Shown: one piece after another, positions 36,147 through 46,640 of the stretch
Numbering within the stretch: position 1 is the stretch's first letter
Layout: each line of letters begins with the position of its first letter
Notes under the pieces: model-generated
What the model saw: only the letters and a program-made list of their open reading frames with translations
Databases searched by the model: none
Told to the model about the DNA's origin: nothing
DNA from: Tigriopus japonicus
Lineage: Eukaryota; Arthropoda; Copepoda; Harpacticoida; Harpacticidae
DNA: 64,000 nt
NCBI GenBank assembly: GCA_010645155.1
Contig: CM021323.1
Span: 246,049 to 310,048 of the forward strand
Reading direction: 5' to 3'
Translations under genes and position numbers: made by a program

Positions 36147-39100
36147 ATGACCTCAAGGGGCGTTTTCATAGCTTGGGTTATCCTGATCTACCAGGTAAGT
36201 TCGTGGGTTAATTTGTCGGAACTGTGAGATTCCAAGGATCTCATTCCATCATGTTTTAGGTGCACTTTTGCTATGGGCACGCTCGATTGATGGAACCGCC
36301 TTCACGCGCTTCTATGTGGAGAGTGGGATTTGATAATCCAGCGGATTTCAGTGACAATGAGGGATTCTGCGGCGGCTTTCGGGTGAGCAATTCATTTAGT
36401 CTATTTTCATGTGGATGAAATCACGAACATTTAATTTAGACTGTTCGGGGTTGATACGAGTTATAGTCTCATACCGAATCACGAATAATTATTCGTAACA
36501 CATTACGTTTGTGAATCAATTGTACTAATACCAATTGAAGAAAACAGTTTTAAATATACTCAGACCAAGTAATTTTGAATTGACTGACCCTTTGTAAAAC
36601 TGATCTTGTTTCCAAGAACGGCTCCCCCATCCAAGGTACTCACGCTCAAAGAAAACATGCCTACTTTTAGCGCCCATTAGGACTGATATTGCTGTAATTC
36701 ATAAGACGACGAAAACAAGGTTTTGGGTGTACACTTGTATTTTCTTACTTATTTGGACCTCAAGTTAACCTCATAGTCTTCTTTTGTCACAATATGCCAT
36801 TAATGTTTTTGGGATTCTAATATAGACAACCCTTGACGAGGAGAAGGATGAGGTTCTTTGAGCCTTGGTTTACCAAAAATCTCTTCACTCTGAATGCTTT
36901 GTAATGCCTGTTTAATCGAACACAACAAACTTAGCCAAAAGTTCTCTAAAGTGGGCTTACCTACCCACTTTGCATGTCACGAAATGATTGTTTTGTCGAG
37001 ACGAATGTTGGATTGAAGCGAGTAATCACATTCAATATTTTAGCGTTGTTCACAAAAATGCATTAAGCTATTTTGATCCGGCAGAATTTCCTTTAGTCCA
37101 AAATACAGGGGAATGTGAAAGAATTTGTACCCCGTTTTGGATCAAGGCATGACAATGAGGTGTTAAAAGGTTCCAAAACTTTGAAAACCTTGTCTGACAA
37201 CGTTATAAGTTTGCTGGTCAATGATTCCAAGAGGAGCCTTTTGCCCTCTCCATTGTTTGGTAATCAATCATTGTGGTGAAAAATTGAGCATTCTATCGAC
37301 TTCGTAGGATCAGTCATCCATTGCTTGATCAATACTATTCAAGACACAGTTACGTGAACAGTGTTTGTTTGTCATTCATACCTTCCATTGTCTTGAATTC
37401 GTAAATAGCACCGTGATAGGTCTCTTAACCGCGTCTTTGATTGATTGATAAATGATTACATTCCATCTTTCGGTCTGAATTTGCCTAATGAGATCAGTAC
37501 CATGGAAAGACCCAACCACTAAACGTATACTACTTTAACGAGATCTTTTCATGTCATCATGTAACGAGCAATTAAACCTGAAAGACATCCATCCGAATTG
37601 TTGTGCTTGAGCTATTCAACACTGCAAATTTTACAACAAAAACGCATCCTCTTTACTGAGGCCGACAACATACATATCGTACACGCCATGCAACTTCTAT
37701 GCATCTCATGAGGGCAAAAGACCACCTCAGTCACGTACTCTTAAGCCTTTACATCTGACCTTGACAAGAGCAAAGCATCACCTGCTTTCCTCATTAGCGT
37801 TTGAATAGCTGTGCAGATATTTATTCTTTTTCATTTCCAAGCACGTTACAGGGTGAACAATATCCGCCAATTTTTTGGACAGCTTCAGAAATCTGACCGT
37901 AACCTTTAGGAATTCATTTGTCAAATCCATTCAGTCCTGAAGCCGCAATAGCAAAATCAAAATCAAACGAGGAAATCATTTAAAAAACACCAAACAAACG
38001 GCAGTCTGGTGTGATAGTTACGCAAACAGATTTTCACCTTGACATCTATCTGTCCTTAGCATCAGCATGGTTCCATGGGAGGCAAGTGTGGGATTTGTGG
38101 AGACCCTTGGGACGGACCACGGGATCACGAGGCCCCGGGTGGGATCTTTGCCAATGGGCTCATTACTCGAACGTATCAACCTGGAGACGACATCGATGTG
38201 GAGGTGGATGTCACCGCCAACCACAAAGGGCATTTCGTTTTCAAGCTTTGTGCCAATAATAACCTTTTCTCGGATCCTGACCAGGATTGCTTTGACAAGT
38301 GAGCATTTTGCATAAGGCAAAGATTAATGATAAAATAGGTTGGAACCGTGATACGTACTTTGAACGGCCTAAGTAGTTCAAGGTCACGAGGCGTACACCG
38401 ATGACAGGCGACCATTCTTTCATGAGATTAGCATGAAAAAACACTTGCCTAACGACTATGTATGAAGTATCCATCGTGTGAACGCGAGAAATCAACCTTG
38501 TTGTTTCAACACGAGTCTACCTAATCGATCACGGAAATGCGAATTCAGCATTATTCAATCACAAGAACTGATAGTAAACGACATACATTCAGGGTACTAT
38601 GCTCGGGGTTCCCCTGGAACGTCACTATCTTTGGTCATAGATCGCAAATGTTCATTGAGACATGAAGTCCAATGCTAATGATACTACATACATTGGACGG
38701 TGGCGAGAATGTTGCCTCGATGTATTTCTAGTCATCGGTTTTACCATGAATATTATCCGTAACCCTCCTCATACTAGAATACTTCCATGGAAGCGTACGA
38801 CATCGACCAGGTTGTCGTACACCTATCATGACTGGCATTTAAGAGTCAGCCAAAATAAAAGTTGTAACCGTTCAAATCAATGCAGATCATGAGCCGATTT
38901 CGAGTTCATTACTCCAATTAATCTAATCGATCAGGATAACTGTTCAACAATTGGAATTGTGAAATGAATCAAAATTCAAGTGTAGCTTAACCACTTGAGA
39001 GTATGATTTGTCTCCACAGGACTGTGTTGGAAGTCCTTCCCCATATGGAACCTCAGTTCAACGTCACCACTGCCAACACTGGAACCTATGCGCTTAAACT

Positions 39101-39881
39101 AAGACTTCCAGCCAATGTCACGTGCAAACAGTGCATTCTTCAGGTAAGAGGGGCCAATTATCGATTTACATTACCACATGAGTTGCTAATTGAAATGCAC
39201 CCTCTGTCAAATCTTTAGTGGACCTACACTTGTGGCAATAATTGGGGAGTGTGCCCAGATGGGGTGGGTGCCTTGGGTTGTGGTCCACAAGAAATGTTCC
39301 GTGCGTGTTCCGACATCGCCATTGAAGGAACACCAGTCAACAATGATAACTCGATTTCAGACGAGAAAGAAGTCAGGTAGGATTTGTTGGTCCGGAACCA
39401 ATGAGTTTATAACCGTAATAGAGATTAATCAAAGCAATTGGGAATTTGCCTTCCATGATTTTTTCTTCAATTCCACTCCGTCATTATCTGTCACCTCTTT
39501 TATCATTGCACCTTCCAACGTAGAATTTAACTACTGACAACATAAAAAAGCCACTCTTGATGATGAAACAAACGCAGTGACAATTGACGTCTTTTGGACA
39601 TTTTGAAAATTGATTTGCACCGATTAGGGCCAGCTTATGACTGCATGCTAATTTATTGACCTTCTCTTTGTGACTCGTCGAACCATCACACCTTCAACGT
39701 GCACTGTAGTTCGGGATTTGGACCACAGGGGGTTTCCACTCATCAGGGATCCAATGGAGAGAATATGCAATGCCAACCGGTTCCTCCTTACGATCGGGTT
39801 CCAGGGATGACTGATTGGTGTGAGATCAATTGTTCGCACGTACCAAGATTTTGTCCTCCATCTCATTGCCAGTGTGAATAA
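36147..39881 (+). CDS. AA15-type lytic polysaccharide monooxygenase (LPMO), isoform with Cys-rich tail
   Basis: Six exons: 36147-36194, 36260-36382, 38060-38298, 39020-39143, 39219-39376 and 39710-39881. They splice in frame to 287 residues. The signal peptide is followed by mature His1 (residue 23, in HARLMEPPSRASMWR), whose amino group and ring bind copper. GFCGGF, GGKCGICGD, the second copper histidine in TANHKGHF, CGNNWGVCPDG and GCGPQEMFRACSDI then follow. These are hallmarks of invertebrate AA15 enzymes, which oxidatively cleave chitin or cellulose. The last exon adds a Cys-rich tail (GMTDWCEINCSH and CPPSHCQCE). An in-frame ATG at 36096 would extend the N-terminus by 17 residues; 36147 is preferred because it leads straight into the hydrophobic signal. 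Intron 2 is about 1.7 kb. Substrate is inferred, probably chitin for cuticle remodelling or digestion. Confidence 0.92.
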
Positions 39882-40039
39882 CGATAAGACATCTATCTAA
39901 TGACCAGTATTGTTCATATTTCATTTAATAGCTATGACTTCCAAACAATGACTAGACATGTATTTTTATTAAAGCAAGACTGAGGGATTCCAAAATACAA
40001 GCTATTTCTGGTAATCTCAACGAAGACGACTGACACGCT

Positions 40040-40045
40040 AATAAA
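40040..40045 (+). terminator. Candidate polyadenylation signal after LPMO exon 6
   Basis: AATAAA about 160 bases beyond the exon 6 stop and before the alternative terminal exon at 40278. Its use would end the Cys-tail transcript. Confidence 0.4.
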
Positions 40046-40277
40046 AAATTATTGCACGCTTCCCGAATTCCTGTATCAATTGAAGAAATATTTCATTTTT
40101 CAACATCACGGGGAGCCATTTCCTTTGTTTGGATAACGTTTCGTAGAATTTGGTGATCATGCAACCGCAGACTAAGTTTATTAATGGGGGTCATTAATGC
40201 AAGTCGATTTTGTAAATTTGGCCAATCTGCTGGGAAATGGAAATGAAGAGCTTGATCTTCATGCTTACAACTTTTAG

Positions 40278-40527
40278 CACATCCTCGCCGTATAAGACAA
40301 CTCCGAGACCTCTGAAATGGGTTGGAGTCAAGCTGCCCAAATCTGAGCTGCTGGCCAGCAAAAAGCGACCTCGAAAGCGAAAGCGAAAACATCGGAAGAA
40401 TCGAAAACGGAAGAGGAAGAAGAATCGATCGAAAAAGCGCAAGAATCGCAAGAAGAACGGCCGGCGTGGAAGAACCCGAAGGAGGAATAACAAATCACAA
40501 CAACCAAAGAAACGGAAACTTGGGTAA
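40278..40527 (+). CDS. Proposed alternative terminal exon of the LPMO gene (polybasic tail)
   Basis: After an acceptor (TACAACTTTTAG), one base completes the split Ser codon left by exon 5, the same phase as exon 6. It then encodes 82 residues: STSSPYKTTPRP, a linker, and about 50 residues dominated by Lys/Arg (KKRPRKRKRKHRK onward), ending KKRKLG and a stop. Joined to exons 1-5, the product would be 313 residues. Arg and Lys are written with varied codons (CGA, CGG, CGC, AGG, AAG, AAA), which argues against a simple repeat. A basic tail could bind acidic polymers or be cleaved, but no function is known. It could instead be an unrelated small gene or chance frame. Confidence 0.5.
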
Positions 40528-40669
40528 AGTGATATTCTGACTTTTTAAGCCTCGCAAAAGTATCTTCATGCGCTGAAAAATGCACCTTGGTCAGATATAT
40601 TTTTACAGTCGTCCTACAGCAGGGTTGACACATGTACACACACACATCCAAAATATAACGAGCCAAAGT

Positions 40670-40675
40670 AATAAA
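40670..40675 (+). terminator. Candidate polyadenylation signal after the alternative LPMO exon
   Basis: AATAAA about 145 bases beyond the polybasic exon's stop. Confidence 0.35.
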
Positions 40676-41969
40676 CCGAAGATTTGGCGGAAAGCTCAGA
40701 TATCCTTGCAAAGTGAAAACATGTATTTGAAGTCAAACTGTTTTCTATTACCACCTTCACAAGTTCTTAAAAACTTTTAAGAAATTTCCAAGTATCCAAC
40801 ATTAGCAAAGAAAATTAGGGGTATATATAAAAGAAGCAAAGAAAGTAGAAAGCAAGACATTTTTTTGTCATCCAGAAAAATAAATGCATAAAGCTTCTCG
40901 GCATTCCTAGGTTTCGTGAGTTTGTTACTCCACTTCCGTAAGCTTTGGGGGAAGGACATTTTAGTAAAACTCAAGGCTTTATGAAATCCTGCAATAAATC
41001 TAAATTTTAAAGAGTGAGACCCTTCATCTTCCAAACATTATCCATATTAAAAGATCCGTTTTGTCTCTAAATGAAAAATAATACTTCTTGAATAATTCTT
41101 CCCAGACATCCCTTGCCAGCGAAATTTTCATTTTCCCGTTCCATTTAATTTTTAACTTTCTCTCAAGAGAGACGTTCGCCTGTTTCAAATTTACCCTTAG
41201 GCTGCACCTAAAATACCCAAATTCCCGTTATTGATCTATTGATCATAACTTTGGGATTACAAGATTGTATATGAGCAAAAACGGGATATACGAGGCCGAA
41301 TGAAAAGTAATTGTAAGTTTAAAATACACGACCTTCCCCAGGGGAGCAGAGGGACGGACTACTATGGTTTCGTTACAGCAGCTCTGCTAAACAGGCAATT
41401 TAAATTTAAAACACGTAATTTAGGTAAACAATTGGAACGAAGGGGATGAGCCTTCCCCAATTAACAACCACATTCCTGGTTCGAAACCCGTGCTTGCCGA
41501 GTCCTAGTGACTTGTATATTAACTTAAATGCATGGCTTTTGACGGCTTAAATGGCGAACCTGCAGTCATTCCCGAGGGTGAGGTAAAAAATAATCCTTGT
41601 TCAGTGGAGCAGCAATATCTCCACTGTCTCCAGAAAAAAAGACAAAAAATAGCCCTGCTAAACAAATAATCTTTTGTTCCAGTGTCATCAGTTTTGAAAG
41701 CCCATTCCAAAAGTTCCATTATGTTCTGAGGTGAATTCATCATCCAATCTGAAATGACGATTCTTCCTGGCTGATTTCATGTCTCAGTCTTTCAATGGTT
41801 ATGCATTCAAAGAGTAGCACTATCTCGAATAAAATGACTGCTTTCCGTCAAATGTGTACAGATTTTTGCCAATAAATGTGGAAAAAAGACAACCCAACAA
41901 AAAATATCTGTTCTCTTTTTACATTTGCACATTGAACTCAAAACGAGATTGTACAAGTAGTACATGCGT

Positions 41970-41975
41970 TTTATT
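41970..41975 (-). terminator. Candidate polyadenylation signal of the TNF-receptor-like gene
   Basis: AATAAA on the minus strand about 170 bases beyond the stop at 42148. Confidence 0.4.
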
Positions 41976-42147
41976 GGAATCAGATATGGATGTGTGATGA
42001 AAATTGAGGCGAGAGGTCTTGTTTCCTTGGGTGCTTCACAATTTGGTGAGTGTCTTTATGTGACGGTTTTTGTACGGTTGCGTTTGCACTCGTTAGTCAT
42101 CACATTTGTGTTTGTGTCTCTAATCTGGCGACGAGTCCATCCACACA

Positions 42148-43097
42148 CTAAACCACTTGAGAATGTGATATCGTGTACAAATTCTTGTTCGTTTTTGACA
42201 AAGAGGGCCGACTAATTGGCGGGAGGGCACTTCCACTTCCCGGTGATGTAGGCGTAGTTGGTGAAGGCACCANNNNNNNNNNNNNNNNNNNNNNNNNNNN
42301 NNNNNNNNNNNNNNNNNNNNNNNNNNNNNNNNNNNNNNNNNNNNNNNNNNNNNNNNNNNNNNNNNNNNNNNNNNNNNNNNNNNNNNNNNNNNNNNNNNNN
42401 NNNNNNNNNNNCCAGGTGTTGTAGGCGTAGTTGGTGAAGGCACCAAGCCTCTGTTATCGTATCCATTGTCTTGTTCCTCGATTGGAACACAATCCTCGGA
42501 TGGGAGACGACCGGGAGTTCGATAACTCACAGACGAATGGGATCCTCTCAATCCCCCATTCATGTGAGCTCGTCGAGGTAGAACATTGTGACTGTCTACT
42601 TCACTCAATTGGGTCGTAACTGTTTGCATGCTCCGCCCACCATTTAAAGTGGGCGGGCTGTCTTGAGTGGTACTTCGATGAGATCCTGGATGAATTGAGG
42701 CCGGGGAAGAGGCTCGGAACATGCTCATTGGAATGACCTCTTTCTCTTGTTTCTTCTTCCGCTGACATTTGAGGACAACCAGGGTGATCAATAGCATCAA
42801 GATAATCAGGGACACGGCAGTGATCACCCCCAGAAGAATTTGAATGGTTTGGATCTCGGCTCGAGAAAGGTTGGTTGAGCCTTGGAGCATGTCTTGAAGA
42901 TATGCGTTGCATTTGTCGGCACATTCACTGAACTGTCGACCCGATCGACACAATTGGTCGCAAGAGCGACAAGAGTTTTCAAATCTATCACAATATTCTA
43001 AAATAGGATCACAACTCAAACACTCTGCCCTTACATCTTGGGCGTGAATCACAACCAAAGTCAGGAACACAGCGATATGCGCGTTGCACAAAACCAT
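42148..43097 (-). CDS. grnd: Grindelwald-like TNF receptor, interrupted by an assembly gap
   Basis: From the first ATG the protein has a signal peptide (about 1-24) and a compact eight-cysteine extracellular domain (C26, C29, C36, C43, C46, C50, C59, C63; EYCD at 34-37 and CNAY at 63-66). A single helix follows at about 87-109, then a basic stop-transfer (KCQRKKK) and a long Ser/Thr/Pro-rich cytoplasmic tail. The cysteine pattern and YC/CxxY positions resemble fly Grindelwald, the TNF (Eiger) receptor that signals to JNK; this is similarity by pattern, not overall identity. The N run 42273-42411 interrupts the tail. On both sides the same frame reads PSPTTPT, so the C-terminus probably continues to the stop at 42148-42150 (ending HSQVV). 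The true tail length is unknown. No intron was seen. Confidence 0.72.
42248..42445. other. Assembly gap between near-identical edges inside the receptor gene
   Basis: A 25-base segment, GTAGGCGTAGTTGGTGAAGG plus CACCA, occurs on both sides of the N run (42248-42272 and 42421-42445) with similar bases just before it. The 139 Ns are not a multiple of three, so translation across the gap shifts frame artificially. Confidence 0.85.
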
Positions 43098-44798
43098 TTT
43101 GAATTGAATCCTAGGAAGTACCCAGGTTTGTTTCAACTCACAGCAAGAAAACGAGACCGAGTGAGACTAGCCCTCACTGACTAGTTTGACGCCCGCATCT
43201 TGAACACGTTCCGTAACAACAATTCCAAGAAATCCCAGAAATCCTCTTCCCAACAATTTGGTTCACCTGAGACAATCACCAGCTCTGCTGGGTGCGTTCA
43301 AAAGGGCCCTTCCTCCCACGGAGCTGCACACCTTGTCACACGGTGTAACACTGACACTGAATGGGGAGCTACTCGCACGTAGTACAGACTACCTACTACA
43401 CACAGTCCGTGGAGTCCATGCCAGGACGACAAGAGCCCCTCTCAGTGGACGTCTCACGAGGTAGTAGTATGATTCATCCTACCGTCTAAAGGGATCCATT
43501 GAACGCTTGAACAGGTATCGAACGTGAGAACATCGATGGTCCCACAGAGTTCATGGAGCATCTGACAGGTGGATGAAGGTTAATATGAAATTTGTTAGCA
43601 CTGGGGCCTACTTTAACGTTGTCAAAGCTTTGGCATGAGTGAAATGGATGGCAATTTTGTTTTGAAATTCGAGAAGCGAGGGAGAAAGCCTTCAAGGTAC
43701 TGTATTACAGGACAGTTCGGAAATCGCGAAATAACAAAGACTTGGACGTCGATAAAGTTGAAGGCACATCCACTTGTTCAATAAACCCTTTGTAAATTAA
43801 CCTTGGAGGCACACTTGTGTTCTTTGGGAAATTCCTCGCATTCCATTCAGCCTCCACTTATGTACGCACATATAGACACATCCGTTGCAAATCTAAATGT
43901 GAAGCGAGGTGGCAACAAAATGAAAATTGTAGCCATTGTTTGATCAATTGATAAAAGCTTTGGATGGAGAATCCGTATTGTATGTATTTTCAACAACAAA
44001 AAAGGAGCGAATGTGAAGCTAGAGATATTTACGAATTCCGTGCGTAACCCGAACAATACGGTACTTGACATGGTCGGTCGAAACATGGGCTTCCTTCCAC
44101 CTTTCGAGACAGGCCATTGGGTATTCCCCTTGGGAGCAAAGACTTGCTTCGCCATGACCACGAACCCTGAGTCCAAGTTGAAATTGGGGCCTTTAAACTG
44201 GACAAAACGAAGTCGTTGCCAGACGATCTGTCCCTTGACGATTTTCCAGCCATATTAGGTGACCCTTTCCAAGTGGGAAAGAAATTGGAACAAGCTCCAG
44301 TAGAGTGAATTAAATGGAACACTCCCCTCTTCCTGAAGTAGTCGGCGAAAACACGACGCACAACATGGCGGGGTCAATGAGACAAAAAGTTTGCCAAATA
44401 CTTTTTTTAGATGGCATGCTTGAGATTTTTAGAAATAGGAACACGTTTGGAAAAGTTGCCTAAAACTGCGTTGGTTTGAAACCCGTTTTTGGGGGTTGAC
44501 GGGAGGCATTTTGATGGATGATTGTCAATAATCGTTCCCAAGATTTTCCCAGATCATTCGCTAATGCTTCCAGACAGAAGGAGACCAAGCCAAGAAATTT
44601 TTGAGTGATCCGATCCAACCGGAATAGAGTGGAACAAAAAAAGGAAGCTCTAGGGCTCAATTCTTCCGCTTGGTATTCCACCCTCTTGTGGAAGTCCAAT
44701 CCGATGTAGCAGATAGTGAAGGAAGAAGAAAATCCAGCCACTGACTGCATTGGGGTTGAGACGATGGTTGCAAGCAAACTTGAGTAAAGAGGTGGCTC

Positions 44799-44850
44799 GG
44801 TTGGTTGGTTGGTTGGTTAGATGGTTGGTTGGATGGATGGATGGATGAAT
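44799..44850 (+). repeat. (GGTT)n/(GGAT)n microsatellite
   Basis: GGTTGGTT units pass into GGATGGAT units. Confidence 0.8.
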
Positions 44851-45185
44851 GCGAAGCAGAAAGGGGGGCTGAAGGGTATCGGGAAAAGTTTTTTTTCGTC
44901 CTAGAAATCGACAGATCTAGTGGCAAAAAAACTTGGAAGACTACCCATTTTTCAACATCGACAAATGTGGATAAAAACCGACTTCCAACTACTTTCCATC
45001 ATGTATATACCACGAAAAAAGAGTGTGTACTTAATACACACGCTTTATTTAGCCTTACCTGCGTTAATTCTTTTGGTGTGCTTCAACGCTAATGCAGAGA
45101 AAAGGTGCCAATGAATTCATTTTTTGCTCGAACACACCATGGAACAATAAAACAGAGAGAGGACTCTCCTACATCTTTTTTTCAG

Positions 45186-45262
45186 TGGCCCAGTGATGGC
45201 TTAGCGGAAATGGTAAGTTTGTGTGTTGCCTGGGAGGTAAAAACCCACTTCTCGATACCTCT
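45186..45262 (+). repeat. Possible tRNA-derived SINE head
   Basis: The segment has an A-box-like TGGCTTAGCGG (45197-45207) and, about 45 bases on, TTCTCGATACC, resembling a B-box. A cloverleaf is not convincing, so a decayed SINE head is more likely than a tRNA gene. No second copy was found in the window. Confidence 0.25.
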
Positions 45263-46249
45263 CATTTATGTTGGCTCAATTTAGACTCGGAGAAAAGAAT
45301 TGGAAGGCTCAAGCTTGAGTGATCCATTAACTCTGCGTGGACCAAGTGGAAAAAACCCTATAATAGATTCACAAGAACAGCCCCACGCCAGTATCGTTTG
45401 GCCAAATTTGCTTCCAGCCTTTGTTTTGCTTCTATCCAGAACTCTGATTGTCTAGCTTGCTTGTTGTTTGTCCTATCTCGGTGGGAAAAGTTTTCGAGGC
45501 ATTTTGTCAAGAATGATCCTTCATGTCAATGAACTTAGAAATGATTCGCCAGTTTCGAGGTCACACGATCCACAGCAAGTCTGGATGGAGTCAATTGAAC
45601 TAGATACGGAAATCTAATAACAAACTTTTCCCACTTTTGTTTCTCGTTTCTAGCTCGGCTGGGGAGCATCCAAACTTACAGTTAGAAAACGACGAGTGAT
45701 GTACGGAGATGGAATTTAATTTGAGAGCGTTTCACAACAAAACTTCCATTTGGGCATTGTCATAGATTTGCCAGGAAAGTTTGGTTGATAATACGAGATA
45801 AACAAGGTTTGCTAAGCGGGAACCTCGCAAAATAAGTTCACTTTTTTTTATCTGAAAACCATGCATGGATTGCTCATTGAAAAAAAACTCTACAAAAGTA
45901 AAATGAGACACAACCAATTAGAGTTTCTGCTTTTTGAAAGATTTCTTTGCCGACCCCTCATTTCGAAACTACTTGGAATGGGCCAATCATCAATTTTAAG
46001 TGTTCTAATACTATTCTGTTGTCGCAAAAATTCAGCTTTGCAAGAAACATAGTAAGATTGGGCGAAATCCCATCATTACGGACCTTATCGATCTAATGGT
46101 TAAGTGGTTTGACCGCCTTCTTCACAACCAAGGCAGACTCTTTCCTGACCACTCAATGGTCAGGCAGAATTAGCGAAACATGGCTACTTAATATTGTGAA
46201 ATAATTTTTTACCAACAAGATAAACAAGAAGCCGTTTCGCAAAGAAGTT

Positions 46250-46640
46250 ATTTCTCATATAACGTACTATAATATAATGGAATGTTACTTGACATGTCCT
46301 ACTTCGCGCCAAACCATAGCTCCTAAGTCCAAACGTCTCGATTGCATTGGCACAACTTGCACGCATTTCTTCTTCATGGATAGCAAGCATCCCATGCCGT
46401 TTCTGTTGCATAAATGGAGGTGGTGTTTGTTGACCTTGTTGGTCTTGTTGTACAATCTGGTAACTGTTCTTTGGATCTTTGGAAAGTCTTTGGCCATATT
46501 ATTAATGGGACTAACCACATTTCGGGTGATTTTTTGTTGCAATGGCCTTGACCAACTTGGGAGTCAATATATTCCTCTTTCCATTTTGGCCAGACTTTCT
46601 TGATGTTTTTCCAGTTTATCGAAACATATTTTTAGTCCGG
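46250..46640 (-). mobile_element. Decayed mariner/Tc1-type transposase fragment
   Basis: On the minus strand, short stretches in different frames resemble the N-terminal DNA-binding part of such transposases: PKLVKAI, then NMAKDF..QRTVTRLY, and farther on TFGLRSYGLARSR. They are separated by frameshifts and unrelated sequence, so the copy is dead. No inverted repeats could be delimited, and the assignment rests on motif resemblance only. Confidence 0.4.

Larger units (their letters stand above)
40528..42147. other. Intergenic between convergent LPMO and TNF-receptor-like genes
   Basis: No gene recognised. AATAAA at 40670-40675 could end the alternative LPMO transcript, and TTTATT at 41970-41975 could end the minus-strand receptor transcript. 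A GGTTCGAAACC word at about 41477 looks like a tRNA B-box but has no tRNA fold around it. Confidence 0.45.
43098..46249. other. No recognisable gene
   Basis: Upstream region of the receptor gene followed by sequence with short open frames on both strands. The frames at 43.8-44.4 kb have no recognised motif. It contains a TTGG-type microsatellite (44799-44850) and a tRNA-like A-box segment near 45.2 kb. Confidence 0.45.

Noticed and set aside
36137..36194. ATG at 36138 as the LPMO start
   Set aside because: Out of frame with exon 2 and gives no signal peptide; 36147 (or 36096) is in frame.
41460..41510. tRNA gene suggested by GGTTCGAAACC
   Set aside because: No A-box at the right distance and no cloverleaf.
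42120..43136. 338-codon frame through the N run of the receptor gene
   Set aside because: It starts at TTG and crosses 139 Ns, which shifts the frame; the true start is 43097 and the likely stop is 42148-42150.
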